Source of the DNA: Mycobacterium sp. DL99
Lineage (GTDB): Bacteria; Actinomycetota; Actinomycetes; Mycobacteriales; Mycobacteriaceae
Assembly: GCF_004762045.1 (NCBI RefSeq)
Contig: NZ_SJOM01000007.1
Coordinates: 5,507,798-5,571,797 of the forward strand
Length of the DNA stretch: 64,000 nt
Direction: 5' to 3'
The notes below the pieces were generated by a model. That model was given only the letters and a program-made list of their open reading frames with translations, made no database searches and was not told the DNA's origin. Position numbers and translations under genes: made by a program. Shown here piece by piece: positions 33,293-42,228 of the stretch (positions within the stretch are counted from its first letter, which is position 1; each line of letters begins with the position of its first letter).

Positions 33293-34174
33293 ATGACGGT
33301 CGTGGCCAGTTTCTCGCAATGGATCGAGGGCGCCCGCCCCCGCACGCTGCCCAACGCCGTCGCCCCGGTGCTCGCCGGTACCGGCGCCGCCGCCTGGATG
33401 GGCTCCGCCGTGTGGTGGAAAGCGTTGCTGGCGCTGGCCGTATCACTCGCGTTGATCATCGGCGTGAACTACGCCAACGATTACTCCGACGGCATCCGCG
33501 GTACCGACGACGTGCGGTCCGGCCCGCTGCGTCTCGTGGGGTCCAAGCTGGCCTCGCCCCGGGCCGTCCTGACCGCGGCGGTGGTGAGCCTGGCGATCGG
33601 CGCGGTGGCCGGACTGGTACTCGCGGCGGTCAGTGCACCGTGGCTGATCGTGGTCGGCGCGGTCTGCATCGCCGGCGCCTGGCTGTACACCGGCGGCAAG
33701 AAGCCCTACGGCTACCTCGGCCTGGGCGAGGTAGCCGTGTTCATCTTCTTCGGCCTGGTCGCGGTACTCGGCACGCAGTACACCCAGGCCCTGCGCATCG
33801 ACTGGGTCGGGCTGGTCGCCGCGGTGGCCATGGGCTCGCTGTCGTCGGCCGTGCTGGTCGCCAACAACCTGCGCGACATCCCCACCGACAGCGAGTCCGG
33901 CAAGATCACCCTCGCAGTGCGACTCGGCGACGCCCGCACCCGGCTGCTGTATCAACTGCTGGTGGGCGTGGCCCTGGTGCTGCCCCTCGTGCTGATCCCG
34001 GCCACCCCATGGTGTGCGGTGGGCCTGCTGGCGCTGGCGCCGGCGGTGCGGGCACTGCGGCCGGTACGCGACGGCAGTACGGGGGCCCAGCTGATCCCGG
34101 TGCTGCGCGATACCGGGCTGACCATGCTGGTGTGGTCGGTCGCGGTCTCTGCGGCCCTGTTCCTGGCGGCCTAA
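33293..34174 (+). CDS. menA: 1,4-dihydroxy-2-naphthoate polyprenyltransferase MenA
   Basis: Membrane prenyltransferase of the UbiA superfamily that joins a polyprenyl chain to DHNA, giving demethylmenaquinone. 293 residues with eight to nine helices. The two Asp-rich Mg-diphosphate motifs are NYANDYSDGIRG (about 61-72) and NNLRDIPTD (about 188-196). The start may instead be GTG 33302 (VASFSQW), which fits the known mycobacterial N-terminus better. It completes the menB-menE-menA set in this window. A hairpin follows the stop. Confidence 0.95.
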   Translation: MTVVASFSQWIEGARPRTLPNAVAPVLAGTGAAAWMGSAVWWKALLALAVSLALIIGVNYANDYSDGIRGTDDVRSGPLRLVGSKLASPRAVLTAAVVSLAIGAVAGLVLAAVSAPWLIVVGAVCIAGAWLYTGGKKPYGYLGLGEVAVFIFFGLVAVLGTQYTQALRIDWVGLVAAVAMGSLSSAVLVANNLRDIPTDSESGKITLAVRLGDARTRLLYQLLVGVALVLPLVLIPATPWCAVGLLALAPAVRALRPVRDGSTGAQLIPVLRDTGLTMLVWSVAVSAALFLAA

Positions 34175-34195
34175 CGAGGCGCTCTCTTCCCCGAC

Positions 34196-34244
34196 TTCTA
34201 CGTGAGGGTCGTTGCACGTCGACATCCACGACCCAGACGTAGAA
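34196..34244. terminator. Imperfect hairpin after menA
   Basis: TTCTACGTGAGGGTCGT (34196-34212) pairs with ACGACCCAGACGTAGAA (34228-34244) in 15 of 17 positions across a 15-base loop, 21 bases after the menA stop and before the MFS gene. No U-run follows. Terminator or dispersed palindromic element. Confidence 0.5.
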
Positions 34245-34339
34245 CTCGGCGAACCCCGGGTCTGCAAACCGCGCGTGGCACAGCCGCGGTGCACTAACGT
34301 GGCCGTCGGCCTGCAACGCCAACCACCTGGGGGATGTGC

Positions 34340-35689
34340 ATGACCACTTCGACCGAGGCGCACCAGCCCGCACCGTCGGGCCGCGCCGAAACCCGCCGGG
34401 CCATCTGGAACACCATCAGAGGATCGTCGGGCAACCTCGTCGAGTGGTACGACGTGTACGTCTACACGGTGTTCGCCACCTACTTCGAAGCGCAGTTCTT
34501 CGACAAGGCCGACAAGAACGCCACCGTCTACGTCTACGCGATCTTCGCGATCACGTTCCTCACCCGCCCGATCGGCTCGTGGTTCTTCGGCCGCTTCGCC
34601 GACCGCCGCGGCCGCCGCTCCGCACTGACCGTCAGCGTCTCGCTGATGGCGCTGTGCTCACTGGTCATCGCGTTCGTACCCTCGCGCGAAACCATCGGTG
34701 TCGCAGCGCCGATCGTCCTCATCCTGTGCCGGCTGGTGCAGGGCTTCGCGACCGGCGGCGAGTACGGCACCTCGGCGACCTACATGTCCGAGGCCGCCAC
34801 CCGGGAACGACGCGGCTTCTTCTCCTCGTTCCAGTACGTGACGCTGGTGGGCGGTCACGTACTGGCACAATTCACCCTGCTGATCATCCTGACCACGTTC
34901 ACCACCGACCAGGTGCACGAATTCGGTTGGCGCATCGGCTTTGCCGTCGGTGGTGTGGCTGCGATCGTGGTGTTCTGGCTGCGCCGGACCATGGACGAAT
35001 CACTGTCCGAGGAACAACTCGAAGCGATCAAGGCCGGCGAGGACACGAACTCCGGCTCATTGCGCGAACTGCTCACCCGCTACTCCAGGCCCCTGGTGCT
35101 GTGCTTCCTGATCACGATGGGTGGCACCCTGGCGTTCTACGCCTACAGCGTCAACGCCCCGGCGATAGTCAAGACGACGTACAAAGACCAGGCGATGACG
35201 GCCACCTGGATCAACCTGATCGGGTTGATCTTCCTGATGGCCATCCAACCCATCGGTGGGATGATCAGCGACAAGGTGGGCCGCAAACCGCTGCTGGTGT
35301 GGTTCGGTATCGGCGGGGTGATCTACACCTACGTCCTGTTCACCTATCTGCCCCAGACACATTCACCGATCCTGTCGTTCCTCCTGGTCGCCGTCAGCTA
35401 CGTGATCCTGACCGGGTACACCTCGATCAACGCCCTGGTGAAATCCGAGCTCTTCCCCGCACATGTGCGCGCGCTCGGGGTGGGAGTTGGCTATGCCCTG
35501 GCCAATTCGATGTTCGGCGGGACCGCTCCGGTGATCTACCAGGCGCTCAAGGACCGCAACCTCGTGCCGTGGTTCATCGCCTACGTCACGGTGTGCATCG
35601 CCATGTCACTCGCGGTGTACGTGCTCTTCCTCAAGAACAAGGCCGAAACCTACCTGGACCAGGAGAAGGGCTCGGCCTTCATCCGGTAG
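34340..35689 (+). CDS. MFS transporter of the metabolite:H+ symporter (KgtP/ProP-like) group
   Basis: 449-residue, 12-helix carrier. The MHS hallmark is strong: GNLVEWYDVYVYTVFATYF in helix 1, RPIGSWFFGRFADRRGRRSA (loop 2-3 motif) and a long cytosolic central loop (EEQLEAIKAGED). These carriers take up dicarboxylates, 2-oxoglutarate, shikimate or betaine-like solutes with protons; the cargo here is not predictable. ATG 34340 follows GGGGGA at the right distance. No regulator adjoins it. Confidence 0.92.
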   Translation: MTTSTEAHQPAPSGRAETRRAIWNTIRGSSGNLVEWYDVYVYTVFATYFEAQFFDKADKNATVYVYAIFAITFLTRPIGSWFFGRFADRRGRRSALTVSVSLMALCSLVIAFVPSRETIGVAAPIVLILCRLVQGFATGGEYGTSATYMSEAATRERRGFFSSFQYVTLVGGHVLAQFTLLIILTTFTTDQVHEFGWRIGFAVGGVAAIVVFWLRRTMDESLSEEQLEAIKAGEDTNSGSLRELLTRYSRPLVLCFLITMGGTLAFYAYSVNAPAIVKTTYKDQAMTATWINLIGLIFLMAIQPIGGMISDKVGRKPLLVWFGIGGVIYTYVLFTYLPQTHSPILSFLLVAVSYVILTGYTSINALVKSELFPAHVRALGVGVGYALANSMFGGTAPVIYQALKDRNLVPWFIAYVTVCIAMSLAVYVLFLKNKAETYLDQEKGSAFIR

Positions 35690-35758
35690 CTCAGGCGAAA
35701 CGAAAGTTACTGCGCCGGAAAGGCGCCGCGCGCCGGCTGAACGAACTCGCCGCAGGCG

Positions 35759-36067
35759 TCAGCCCTCGGCCGGCGGCTCATCGCCGCGCAACCGGGCCTG
35801 CAGCTGCTCGCGGTCCTTGCGGCGCCGCTCGTCGACCATCGCGATAGAGGCTGTCGCCCGCTCGCGTAGCGGGCGGAAAAGCCATATTCCCACGGGCAGC
35901 GCGATCACGATGGCGAACAACAGCGCCACCACGACCGGGAAATCCGCCACGAACAGACTCCCCACGCCGTAGATCGCTCCGGTCAACACAGCGACCAGCA
36001 CCAGCCGGGCGATGAGGTAAACCACGACGTCGGTGACCATGCGGGAGGTCGAACCACTTCCTGACAC
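35759..36067 (-). CDS. DUF4229 membrane protein (Rv0531-type)
   Basis: 102-residue protein with two hydrophobic helices (YLIARLVLVAVLTGAIYGVG and VVALLFAIVIALPVGIWLF) and a charged C-terminal tail (RRRKDREQLQARLRG). GTG 36067 has a GGAG site; ATG 36040 is an alternative that removes 9 residues. Family DUF4229, widely conserved in mycolata next to cytochrome c maturation genes; function unknown. It is divergent from the 53-residue gene at 36116. Confidence 0.82.
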   Translation of the reverse strand: MSGSGSTSRMVTDVVVYLIARLVLVAVLTGAIYGVGSLFVADFPVVVALLFAIVIALPVGIWLFRPLRERATASIAMVDERRRKDREQLQARLRGDEPPAEG

Positions 36068-36115
36068 GCTCCGAGCCTACCGACGGCGCGTATATTCGGA
36101 TCAAGGAGGTTTCGA

Positions 36116-36277
36116 GTGGCGTATCTACTCCTGTTCATTGTCGCAGCAAGCCTGGTGTACATCGGCTGGCGGCTCGCGCGGGTTTCCGGCAGTCAACCCA
36201 AGACGCGGGTGATCGGCCCTGATGACGACCCAGAGTTCCTGCGTCGGCTCGGGCACGGCGACAATCCGCGCAGCTAG
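36116..36277 (+). CDS. 53-residue membrane-anchored small protein (Rv0530A-type)
   Basis: Short gene with a consensus ribosome site (AAGGAGGT at 36103-36110) before GTG. Product: one hydrophobic helix (about residues 2-18, LLLFIVAASLVYIGW), then a basic-polar tail with VIGPDDDPEFLRRLGHG. A TATATT box at 36091-36096 may be its -10 element. By position and size it matches the small Rv0530A gene remembered from M. tuberculosis. It ends 6 bases before the stop of the convergent MinD-like gene. Function unknown. Confidence 0.75.
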   Translation: MAYLLLFIVAASLVYIGWRLARVSGSQPKTRVIGPDDDPEFLRRLGHGDNPRS

Positions 36278-36283
36278 CCTGCG

Positions 36284-37555
36284 TCAGGCGCGCGAGTCCG
36301 TCGACCGGCGTGCCCCCACGAAGTCGGATGCCACCACCGCTGCCAGCTCGATCAGCGCCTCCCGGGTGCCGGGCTTGAGACGATCCAGGCTGATCTCGGC
36401 GCCCTCCTCCAGATGCGGATCGAACGGCACCAGCCGCACCGCACGGCAGCGCCGCGAGAAGTGGTCCACCACCTTGGACAGGTCGACCTTGCCCGAGCGC
36501 GGCCGCACCGCGTTGATCACCGCGATGGAATTGCGCACCAGATCCTGATGTCCGTGGGCGTCGAGCCAGTCCAGCGTCGCCGACGCGCTCCGCGCCCCGT
36601 CCACCGAACCCGAGCTGATCACGACCAGCACGTCGGCCTTGGACAGCACTGCCGACATCGCCGAGTGCATCAAACCCGTCCCACAGTCGGTGAGCACGAG
36701 GCTGTAGAACCGCTCCAGCACCTCCAGCGCGCGCAGATAGTCGTCCGAGCTGAACGCCTCCGACACCGCCGGGTCACTCTCCGAAGCCAGCACCTCCAGG
36801 CGGCTCGGCCCCTGTGACGTGTAGGCCCGAACGTCGCTGTAGCGCTCGATGCCTTCGGCGTCGCGCAGCAGATGCCGCACTGTCGCAGCCGTCTCCAGCG
36901 GCACCTTCTGGCTCAGCGTGCCCCGGTCCGGATTGGCATCCACCGCTACCACCCGATCGCCGCGGATCGAGGCGAACGTGGCACCCAGTGTCGCGGTGAT
37001 CGTGGTCTTGCCCACGCCGCCCTTCAAGGACATCAACGCGATCCGGTAACAACCCTGCAGCGGCTCACTGACCTCGGCCACCAGGTTGTTGCGGTGCGTG
37101 ATCTTGGGGCTCTCGCCGACGTTGACCTGCTTGAACGACGCGACGTAGAGGGCCTTGCGCCAGCCCGAGGTGGGCGGGTTCTTGCGTTGGCCGAGCAGCG
37201 CGGCGGTGGACAGATCCCGGTACGGGGTGGCGAAGTCGGGCCCAGCGGCGGGCCGCTCATGGTGCCCGGGGGCAGGCGGCGCAACCAACCCGGCAGCGGG
37301 CCGCTCAAATGTCCCCGCGACGGGCCCCGAGAAGCTTGCGGGCACCGGCGGTGCGGTGATCACCGGAAGGCCGTGCGGCGGCGTCGGGGCGGTCCACTCC
37401 GCGGGCAGCGGGGTGGAGACTCCCGGCTCGGCGGGATTGCTGAACCGCTTCTGACTGCGGAACCCGGGCACCGGGGCGAACACCGACGACGGTTCGCTGT
37501 TGTCCTGCGGGGCAGGCTCCTGCGTTTCGGACGGCTCAGACACTGGTTCGGACAC
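36284..37555 (-). CDS. MinD/ParA-like ATPase with Pro-rich N-terminal region (Rv0530-type)
   Basis: 423-residue protein. Residues about 1-140 are disordered and Pro/Glu/Ala-rich; about 160-410 form a deviant-Walker ATPase: LKGGVGKTTITATLG (P-loop), VVAVDANPDRGTL (Walker A'/switch region) and TDCGTGLMHSAM. GTG 37555 has AGAGGGGA before it. Proteins of this kind in mycobacteria are linked to ESX (EspI-like) or placement systems, but no ESX genes are here; it sits at the head of the cytochrome c maturation cluster, as in M. tuberculosis. Role unknown. Confidence 0.88.
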   Translation of the reverse strand: MSEPVSEPSETQEPAPQDNSEPSSVFAPVPGFRSQKRFSNPAEPGVSTPLPAEWTAPTPPHGLPVITAPPVPASFSGPVAGTFERPAAGLVAPPAPGHHERPAAGPDFATPYRDLSTAALLGQRKNPPTSGWRKALYVASFKQVNVGESPKITHRNNLVAEVSEPLQGCYRIALMSLKGGVGKTTITATLGATFASIRGDRVVAVDANPDRGTLSQKVPLETAATVRHLLRDAEGIERYSDVRAYTSQGPSRLEVLASESDPAVSEAFSSDDYLRALEVLERFYSLVLTDCGTGLMHSAMSAVLSKADVLVVISSGSVDGARSASATLDWLDAHGHQDLVRNSIAVINAVRPRSGKVDLSKVVDHFSRRCRAVRLVPFDPHLEEGAEISLDRLKPGTREALIELAAVVASDFVGARRSTDSRA

Positions 37556-37644
37556 GAAATCCCCTCTTTTCCAAACACTCCCGACCGGACCGCAGCCGCG
37601 CCACAACCTCAGGGCGCACGGTCATCTCACCAATCTGGCGGTGT

Positions 37645-38613
37645 CTAGCCAACCCCCGCGTACGAATGCAGGCCAACGGTCACCAGGTTGATGAAGAACA
37701 GGTTGAACACCATCGCGACGAAGCCCACGACGTTGATCCAGGCCGCCTTGCGGTCCCGCCAACCCGCGGTCGAACGCGCATGCAGGTACGCCGCGTACAC
37801 CACCCACGCGATGAACGACACCGTCTCCTTGGGGTCCCAGCCCCAGTACCGACCCCAGGCCTCCTCGGCCCAGATGGCGCCGAAGATCACGCCGAAGCCG
37901 AAGATCGGGAACGCGAAGATCGTGGTGCGGTAGGCAATCCGGTCCAGGGTCTGCGCGTCGGGTACGCGCTGCATGATCCGCCCGAACGCATTGTCGCGGT
38001 CGGCCAGCGGCGACATCTTGAGCAGGAACAGGATGCTGGCCACACCGGCCACCAGGAACACCCCGGAGCCGAGACTGACCACCGACACGTGGATGGGCAG
38101 CCAGTAGGACTGCAGCGCGGGCATCACAGGCGCGGCGTTGGAGTACAGCCAGCGCCCGGACACCGTCAACAGGATCAGCACCGGAACCAGGACGAACACC
38201 CACAGCGCGCGGTACTGCGGCTTGCGCAACACGACCGCGCCCGCGATCAGGCCGCAGAAGCTGGTCAGGTTGATGAACTCGTACATGTTGCCCCAGGGCA
38301 CCCGCGAGGTGGCCAAGCCGCGCAACACGATGCAGATGAACAGCATGCCGATGCCGACGTAGGTCAGCGCCAGGCCGGTCTGGCCGACCCGCTCGTCGAA
38401 TGGGCGCCGGGGTTCCTCGGCGACGACGCCGGGGGTGACGCTGTCGGCGCCGACGGTGGCGCCGACCAGCTCACGATTTTCGACCCGACGGCCACGGCTG
38501 TAGGCGAGTTCGACGGCGAGCAGGATCAGCGCGCCGACCAGAACCACCACCGACGACGTGAACGCCCAGTCGGAGTACCTGGCCAGTCCGATGTCGATGT
38601 GCTCGGTATTCAC
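37645..38613 (-). CDS. ccsA: Cytochrome c maturation protein CcsA (haem-handling, system II)
   Basis: 322-residue membrane protein with about eight helices, the haem-handling half of the CcsBA system that delivers haem to apocytochromes c. The tryptophan-rich haem loop WGRYWGWDPKE lies near residues 239-249, with conserved histidines in neighbouring helices. It matches Rv0529. Its ATG overlaps the ResB stop (ATGA). Last gene of the maturation operon. Confidence 0.94.
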   Translation of the reverse strand: MNTEHIDIGLARYSDWAFTSSVVVLVGALILLAVELAYSRGRRVENRELVGATVGADSVTPGVVAEEPRRPFDERVGQTGLALTYVGIGMLFICIVLRGLATSRVPWGNMYEFINLTSFCGLIAGAVVLRKPQYRALWVFVLVPVLILLTVSGRWLYSNAAPVMPALQSYWLPIHVSVVSLGSGVFLVAGVASILFLLKMSPLADRDNAFGRIMQRVPDAQTLDRIAYRTTIFAFPIFGFGVIFGAIWAEEAWGRYWGWDPKETVSFIAWVVYAAYLHARSTAGWRDRKAAWINVVGFVAMVFNLFFINLVTVGLHSYAGVG

Positions 38614-40220
38614 TTCTCCGCCTTCTCTTCTACCGCCGGCACGTCGTCGTACCCCTCCAACAGCCGCGCGGTCAGCTTCTCGAACTCATCGCCCCAACCG
38701 GAGTTGTCGGTACGGGCCAGCCCGCCCAGCTCGACGTTCACCGTACCCGCAGTAGCGGGCTGGATCCGAACCCAGATCCGGCGCCGGCGCACCACCAACG
38801 ACACCAGCAACCCGGCCATCATCGACATCGCGAACACCAGCACCCAGACCTGGGCCGGGTCGTGCGAGACCTGCAGGTTGACGAACGGGACCGCGCCGTC
38901 GAACCGGACCTTGGTGCCGTCATCGAGCCGGGTGTCCTGGCCTTTCACCAGGTTGACCCGGGCCACCTTGTTCAGCTGCTTGCGCTCGATCAACCGGGGA
39001 TCGAGCGAGAACAACGACTGCGGCCGGCCGGTGTCAAGGCCGGTGTCACCCCGGTAGATGTCGATGGCCACCGCCGGGTCGTTCAGCGCCGGGAAACTCG
39101 ATGACAACAGCGTGCCCTCAAGTTCCTTCGTGGGCGCGAACAGGCCCTGGATCGCGATCTGGTGCTTGCGACGCTCGTCGGGATCCGGATAGGTACCCGC
39201 CGGCGGATCGATGCGCACGACCCCGGAGGACAGCAACGTCATCTGTTCCTCGGGCCGCCACTGGATGGTCTGGCTGCGTTGCTGACCGTCGGGGAAGGTC
39301 ACCGTGAACGACGGCGCGTACCCGTGCCCCTGCAGGTAGATCCGGTTTCCACCGATCCGCAGCGGGTGGTTCACCTCGAGACGGTAGGGCTGCCAGGTGT
39401 CGCTGACCAGGTGGTCTCCGGCCTGATAGTCGATGTTGGCGGCGAACGACAACGCCTGCCCGGTGGGCAGATAGTGCGCATCGAAGCCGTTTACCCGCAG
39501 GCAGATCGGATCGAGGGAGGTGCCGTCGACGGTGTTGCCGGCCCGGAAGGAGTCGAAGGCGGCCGGTGAGGCGGTGCAGAACCCGGGTCCGCCGTCGGCG
39601 ATGACGATGACGTTGCCCTCGTAGCCGAACAGCTTGCCCATCGCCACCGCGGCCAGCAGCCCGAGCAGTGAGAAGTGGAAGACGATGTTGCCGAACTCGC
39701 GCAGGTAGCCCTTCTCCGCCGAAATTTCGGTGCCGGCGTCGGTCTCACGGGTGACGGTGCGCCAGCCCTTGAGCCGTCGGGTCACGGTCTCGGTGACCTC
39801 GGCAGGCTCGGCGTTGACGTGCTCGATGTGGTGTTTGGGCAGCCGACCCAGGTTGCGCGGCGCGGGCACCGGCATCGCGCGCAGACTGCGGAAATGCTCG
39901 ATCATCCGGGGCGTCAGGCAACCCACCAGGGAGATGAACAGCAACACGTAGATGGCGGTGAACCAGAAGCTGGAGAACACGTCGAAGGCCTGCAGCCGGT
40001 CGAGCCACGGTCCCAGCGTGGGATGGTCAGCCAGGTACTCGTCGACCTTGGATTCGTTGAGGCTGCGCTGCGGCAGCAGCGCGCCGGGGATCGCGCCGAG
40101 CGCCAGCAGGAACAGCAGCACCAGCGCGGTGCCCATCGACGTCAGGGTCCGCCACGTGTTCCGAATCAACGCGAACAGTCGGGAGAACACTCCAGGGCGC
40201 CGGGTTTCGGCGTCGGTCAT
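38610..40220 (-). CDS. resB: ResB-family cytochrome c maturation protein (CcsB)
   Basis: 536-residue partner of CcsA, matching Rv0528. It has three N-terminal helices, a large periplasmic region (about 200-450) and a fourth helix near 465 (VLVFAMSMMAGLLVSLVVRR). The family-typical FYHFSLLGLLAAV-like stretch (here IVFHFSLLGLLAAVAMG) is seen. It forms the CcsBA haem-export/ligation complex with the next gene; stop and start overlap on both sides, so the whole operon is coupled. Confidence 0.93.
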   Translation of the reverse strand: MTDAETRRPGVFSRLFALIRNTWRTLTSMGTALVLLFLLALGAIPGALLPQRSLNESKVDEYLADHPTLGPWLDRLQAFDVFSSFWFTAIYVLLFISLVGCLTPRMIEHFRSLRAMPVPAPRNLGRLPKHHIEHVNAEPAEVTETVTRRLKGWRTVTRETDAGTEISAEKGYLREFGNIVFHFSLLGLLAAVAMGKLFGYEGNVIVIADGGPGFCTASPAAFDSFRAGNTVDGTSLDPICLRVNGFDAHYLPTGQALSFAANIDYQAGDHLVSDTWQPYRLEVNHPLRIGGNRIYLQGHGYAPSFTVTFPDGQQRSQTIQWRPEEQMTLLSSGVVRIDPPAGTYPDPDERRKHQIAIQGLFAPTKELEGTLLSSSFPALNDPAVAIDIYRGDTGLDTGRPQSLFSLDPRLIERKQLNKVARVNLVKGQDTRLDDGTKVRFDGAVPFVNLQVSHDPAQVWVLVFAMSMMAGLLVSLVVRRRRIWVRIQPATAGTVNVELGGLARTDNSGWGDEFEKLTARLLEGYDDVPAVEEKAEK

Positions 40221-41008
40221 ATCGGCAGCCTCACATCACTGACGAAGGCGTCACGCACCCACGACACGAACTCATTCCACAGACCTGTCACCAGCGCGGT
40301 GCCCACCAGGATCAGCAGGACCCCGCCGAAGATCTGGATGGTCCGGGTGTGCCGGCGCAACCAGCCCAGGCCGGTCACCGCTCGCGCCGAACCCAGGGCC
40401 AGCAGTACGAACGGGATGCCCAGACCGAAGCAGTAGGCCAGCACCAGCACCACTCCGCGGGCCACGGTGGCGCCGTCGGTGGCCGAGGCCACCGCGATCA
40501 CCCCGGTCAGCGTCGGACCGAGGCACGGGGTCCAGCCCAGCGCGAACACCGCGCCCAGCAACGGCGCCCCGGCCATCGTGGACCACTGCCGCGGCGCGAA
40601 CCGGGCCTGACGTTGCAGCGCCGGGATGAAGCCGACGAACACCAAGCCCATCACGATCGTCACCACACCGCCGATGCGTTGCAGCAGAACCTGATTGACG
40701 ATCAGCGTGGTGGTCATCCCGAGTACCGCCACCGCGCCGAGCAGGAACACCACGGTGAAACCCGCGATGAACAGCCCGGCCGCGCCGGCCACCCGCAGCC
40801 GCGCAGCCCTGGTGGCCTGCTTCGTTACCCCGGCCCCGGTGGCCGCCGGGTCCTCCTCGACCCCGACCACCGCGGCCAGATAGGACAGGTAGCCGGGCAC
40901 CAGCGGCACCACACACGGTGAAGCGAACGACACCAGCCCGGCCAGCACGCTGATCCCCAGCGCCAGCAGCACCGGTCCGGCCGCGGCGATCTCGGCGAAC
41001 CCGGTCAT
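40217..41008 (-). CDS. ccdA: Thiol-disulfide transmembrane electron carrier CcdA (CcsX)
   Basis: 263-residue, six-helix protein of the DsbD/CcdA family that moves reducing equivalents to the periplasm to keep apocytochrome cysteines reduced. The two active cysteines lie in SFASPCVVPLVPGYLS (helix 1) and GWTPCLGPTLTG (helix 4), both complete. It matches Rv0527 and is coupled to the TlpA-like gene upstream. Confidence 0.94.
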   Translation of the reverse strand: MTGFAEIAAAGPVLLALGISVLAGLVSFASPCVVPLVPGYLSYLAAVVGVEEDPAATGAGVTKQATRAARLRVAGAAGLFIAGFTVVFLLGAVAVLGMTTTLIVNQVLLQRIGGVVTIVMGLVFVGFIPALQRQARFAPRQWSTMAGAPLLGAVFALGWTPCLGPTLTGVIAVASATDGATVARGVVLVLAYCFGLGIPFVLLALGSARAVTGLGWLRRHTRTIQIFGGVLLILVGTALVTGLWNEFVSWVRDAFVSDVRLPI

Positions 41009-41613
41009 TTCTGCGGTCCCGGTTCGGCCGCCAACCGCTCCACGAGCGGTTGCAGATCCTCGGCCAGCAGCTCGCGCAGGAATACCGCGGCCACCCGGTG
41101 CTGACGGTCCAGCACGACGGTCGACGGGATCACCGTCGTCGGGTACTTACCGCCGAACGCGATCATCGTGCGCATCGCCGGGTCATAGATGGACGGGAAG
41201 GTGACCTTGCGGTCGGTGACGAAATCGACTGCGGCATCGCGGTTGTTGTCCCGTACGTCGATGCCGAGGAAAGCCACGCCCTTGTCGCGAGTCTGTTCGT
41301 ACACCTTTTGCAACTGACCGATCTCGGCCCGGCACGGCCCACACCACTGGCCCCACACGTTGATCACCACGACCTTGCCGGCGAAATCCTCCAGCGAGAT
41401 GGTCTTGGTCGGGTCGGTGAGTTCGGGCCCGCTCAGTTTGCCTGGGGTGCCGCGCTTTTCAGGTGGATCGTAGAAGATGTCGGTCTTGCCGCCGGGTGCG
41501 ACGAACTCGAAGGTGCCACCCTGGGCCACCGCGTCGTCACCCGTCGAACATGCGGTGAGCAGCACCAGCCCTGCCAGCACCGCCGCACTCACCCGGGCGA
41601 CCAACGACCTCAT
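41005..41613 (-). CDS. Thioredoxin-like lipoprotein (TlpA/ResA-type)
   Basis: 202-residue exported thiol oxidoreductase. A lipobox LLTACSTG (cysteine about residue 22) marks a lipoprotein. The thioredoxin domain has the redox motif WCGPC (about 91-95) and a cis-proline TTVIPST. It receives electrons from CcdA and reduces the CXXCH site of apocytochrome c; equals Rv0526. It lies one base before the phosphoglycerate mutase-family gene in the same direction. Confidence 0.93.
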   Translation of the reverse strand: MRSLVARVSAAVLAGLVLLTACSTGDDAVAQGGTFEFVAPGGKTDIFYDPPEKRGTPGKLSGPELTDPTKTISLEDFAGKVVVINVWGQWCGPCRAEIGQLQKVYEQTRDKGVAFLGIDVRDNNRDAAVDFVTDRKVTFPSIYDPAMRTMIAFGGKYPTTVIPSTVVLDRQHRVAAVFLRELLAEDLQPLVERLAAEPGPQK

Positions 41614-42228
41614 TCAGATTCCCCAGGGCTCCGTGTAGCCCCATCGGATCAGCAAGGCGTCATCGAACGTGAACGACGTGATCGAGGACAGATTGCACAG
41701 CCGGCTGTGCGGCAACGGCAGGTGGGCGAGCTTGCGTCCGGTCATCGCCCGGCGCAGCGTCTCGACCGGAAGCTGGTGGCTGACGCACACCGCCTCGTGC
41801 CCGGCCGCCTTCTCCCGGGCCCGGTGCATGGCCGCCATCATCCGGGGCGCGATCTCGTCGTAGGGCTCACCCCACGACGGTTTCATCGGATTACGCAGCC
41901 GGAGCCAGTTCCTCGGGTCGCGCAGGGCACCGTCGCCGGGGGCCACCCGCTCCCCCTCGAACGTGTTCCACGACTCGATCAGCTCACCGTCCGTGGCGAT
42001 CGGCAGCCCGTGACTCTCGGCGATCGGCGTGGCCGTTTCCTGCGCCCGCTCCAACGGTGAGGCCACCACGTAGACGATGTCCCGGCCGGCCAGCCAGTCG
42101 GCGGCGGCCTGCGCCTGCGCCCGCCCACGGTCGGACAGGTGGTAGCCGGGCAGCCGGCCGTAGAGCACCTTCTCCGGATTGAACACCTCGCCGTGACGCA
42201 TCACGTGCACCGTGGTTCTGGTCGTCAC
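41614..42228 (-). CDS. Histidine phosphatase (phosphoglycerate mutase-family), Rv0525-type
   Basis: 204-residue member of the two-histidine phosphatase superfamily. The catalytic RHG is present (HVMRHGEVFNP at 9-19) and the second His in VCVSHQLPVE. Its GTG or ATG start overlaps hemL (ATGA). These enzymes act on many phospho-compounds, and no specific substrate is indicated. Conserved association with hemL and the maturation operon as in M. tuberculosis. Confidence 0.88.
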   Translation of the reverse strand: MTTRTTVHVMRHGEVFNPEKVLYGRLPGYHLSDRGRAQAQAAADWLAGRDIVYVVASPLERAQETATPIAESHGLPIATDGELIESWNTFEGERVAPGDGALRDPRNWLRLRNPMKPSWGEPYDEIAPRMMAAMHRAREKAAGHEAVCVSHQLPVETLRRAMTGRKLAHLPLPHSRLCNLSSITSFTFDDALLIRWGYTEPWGI

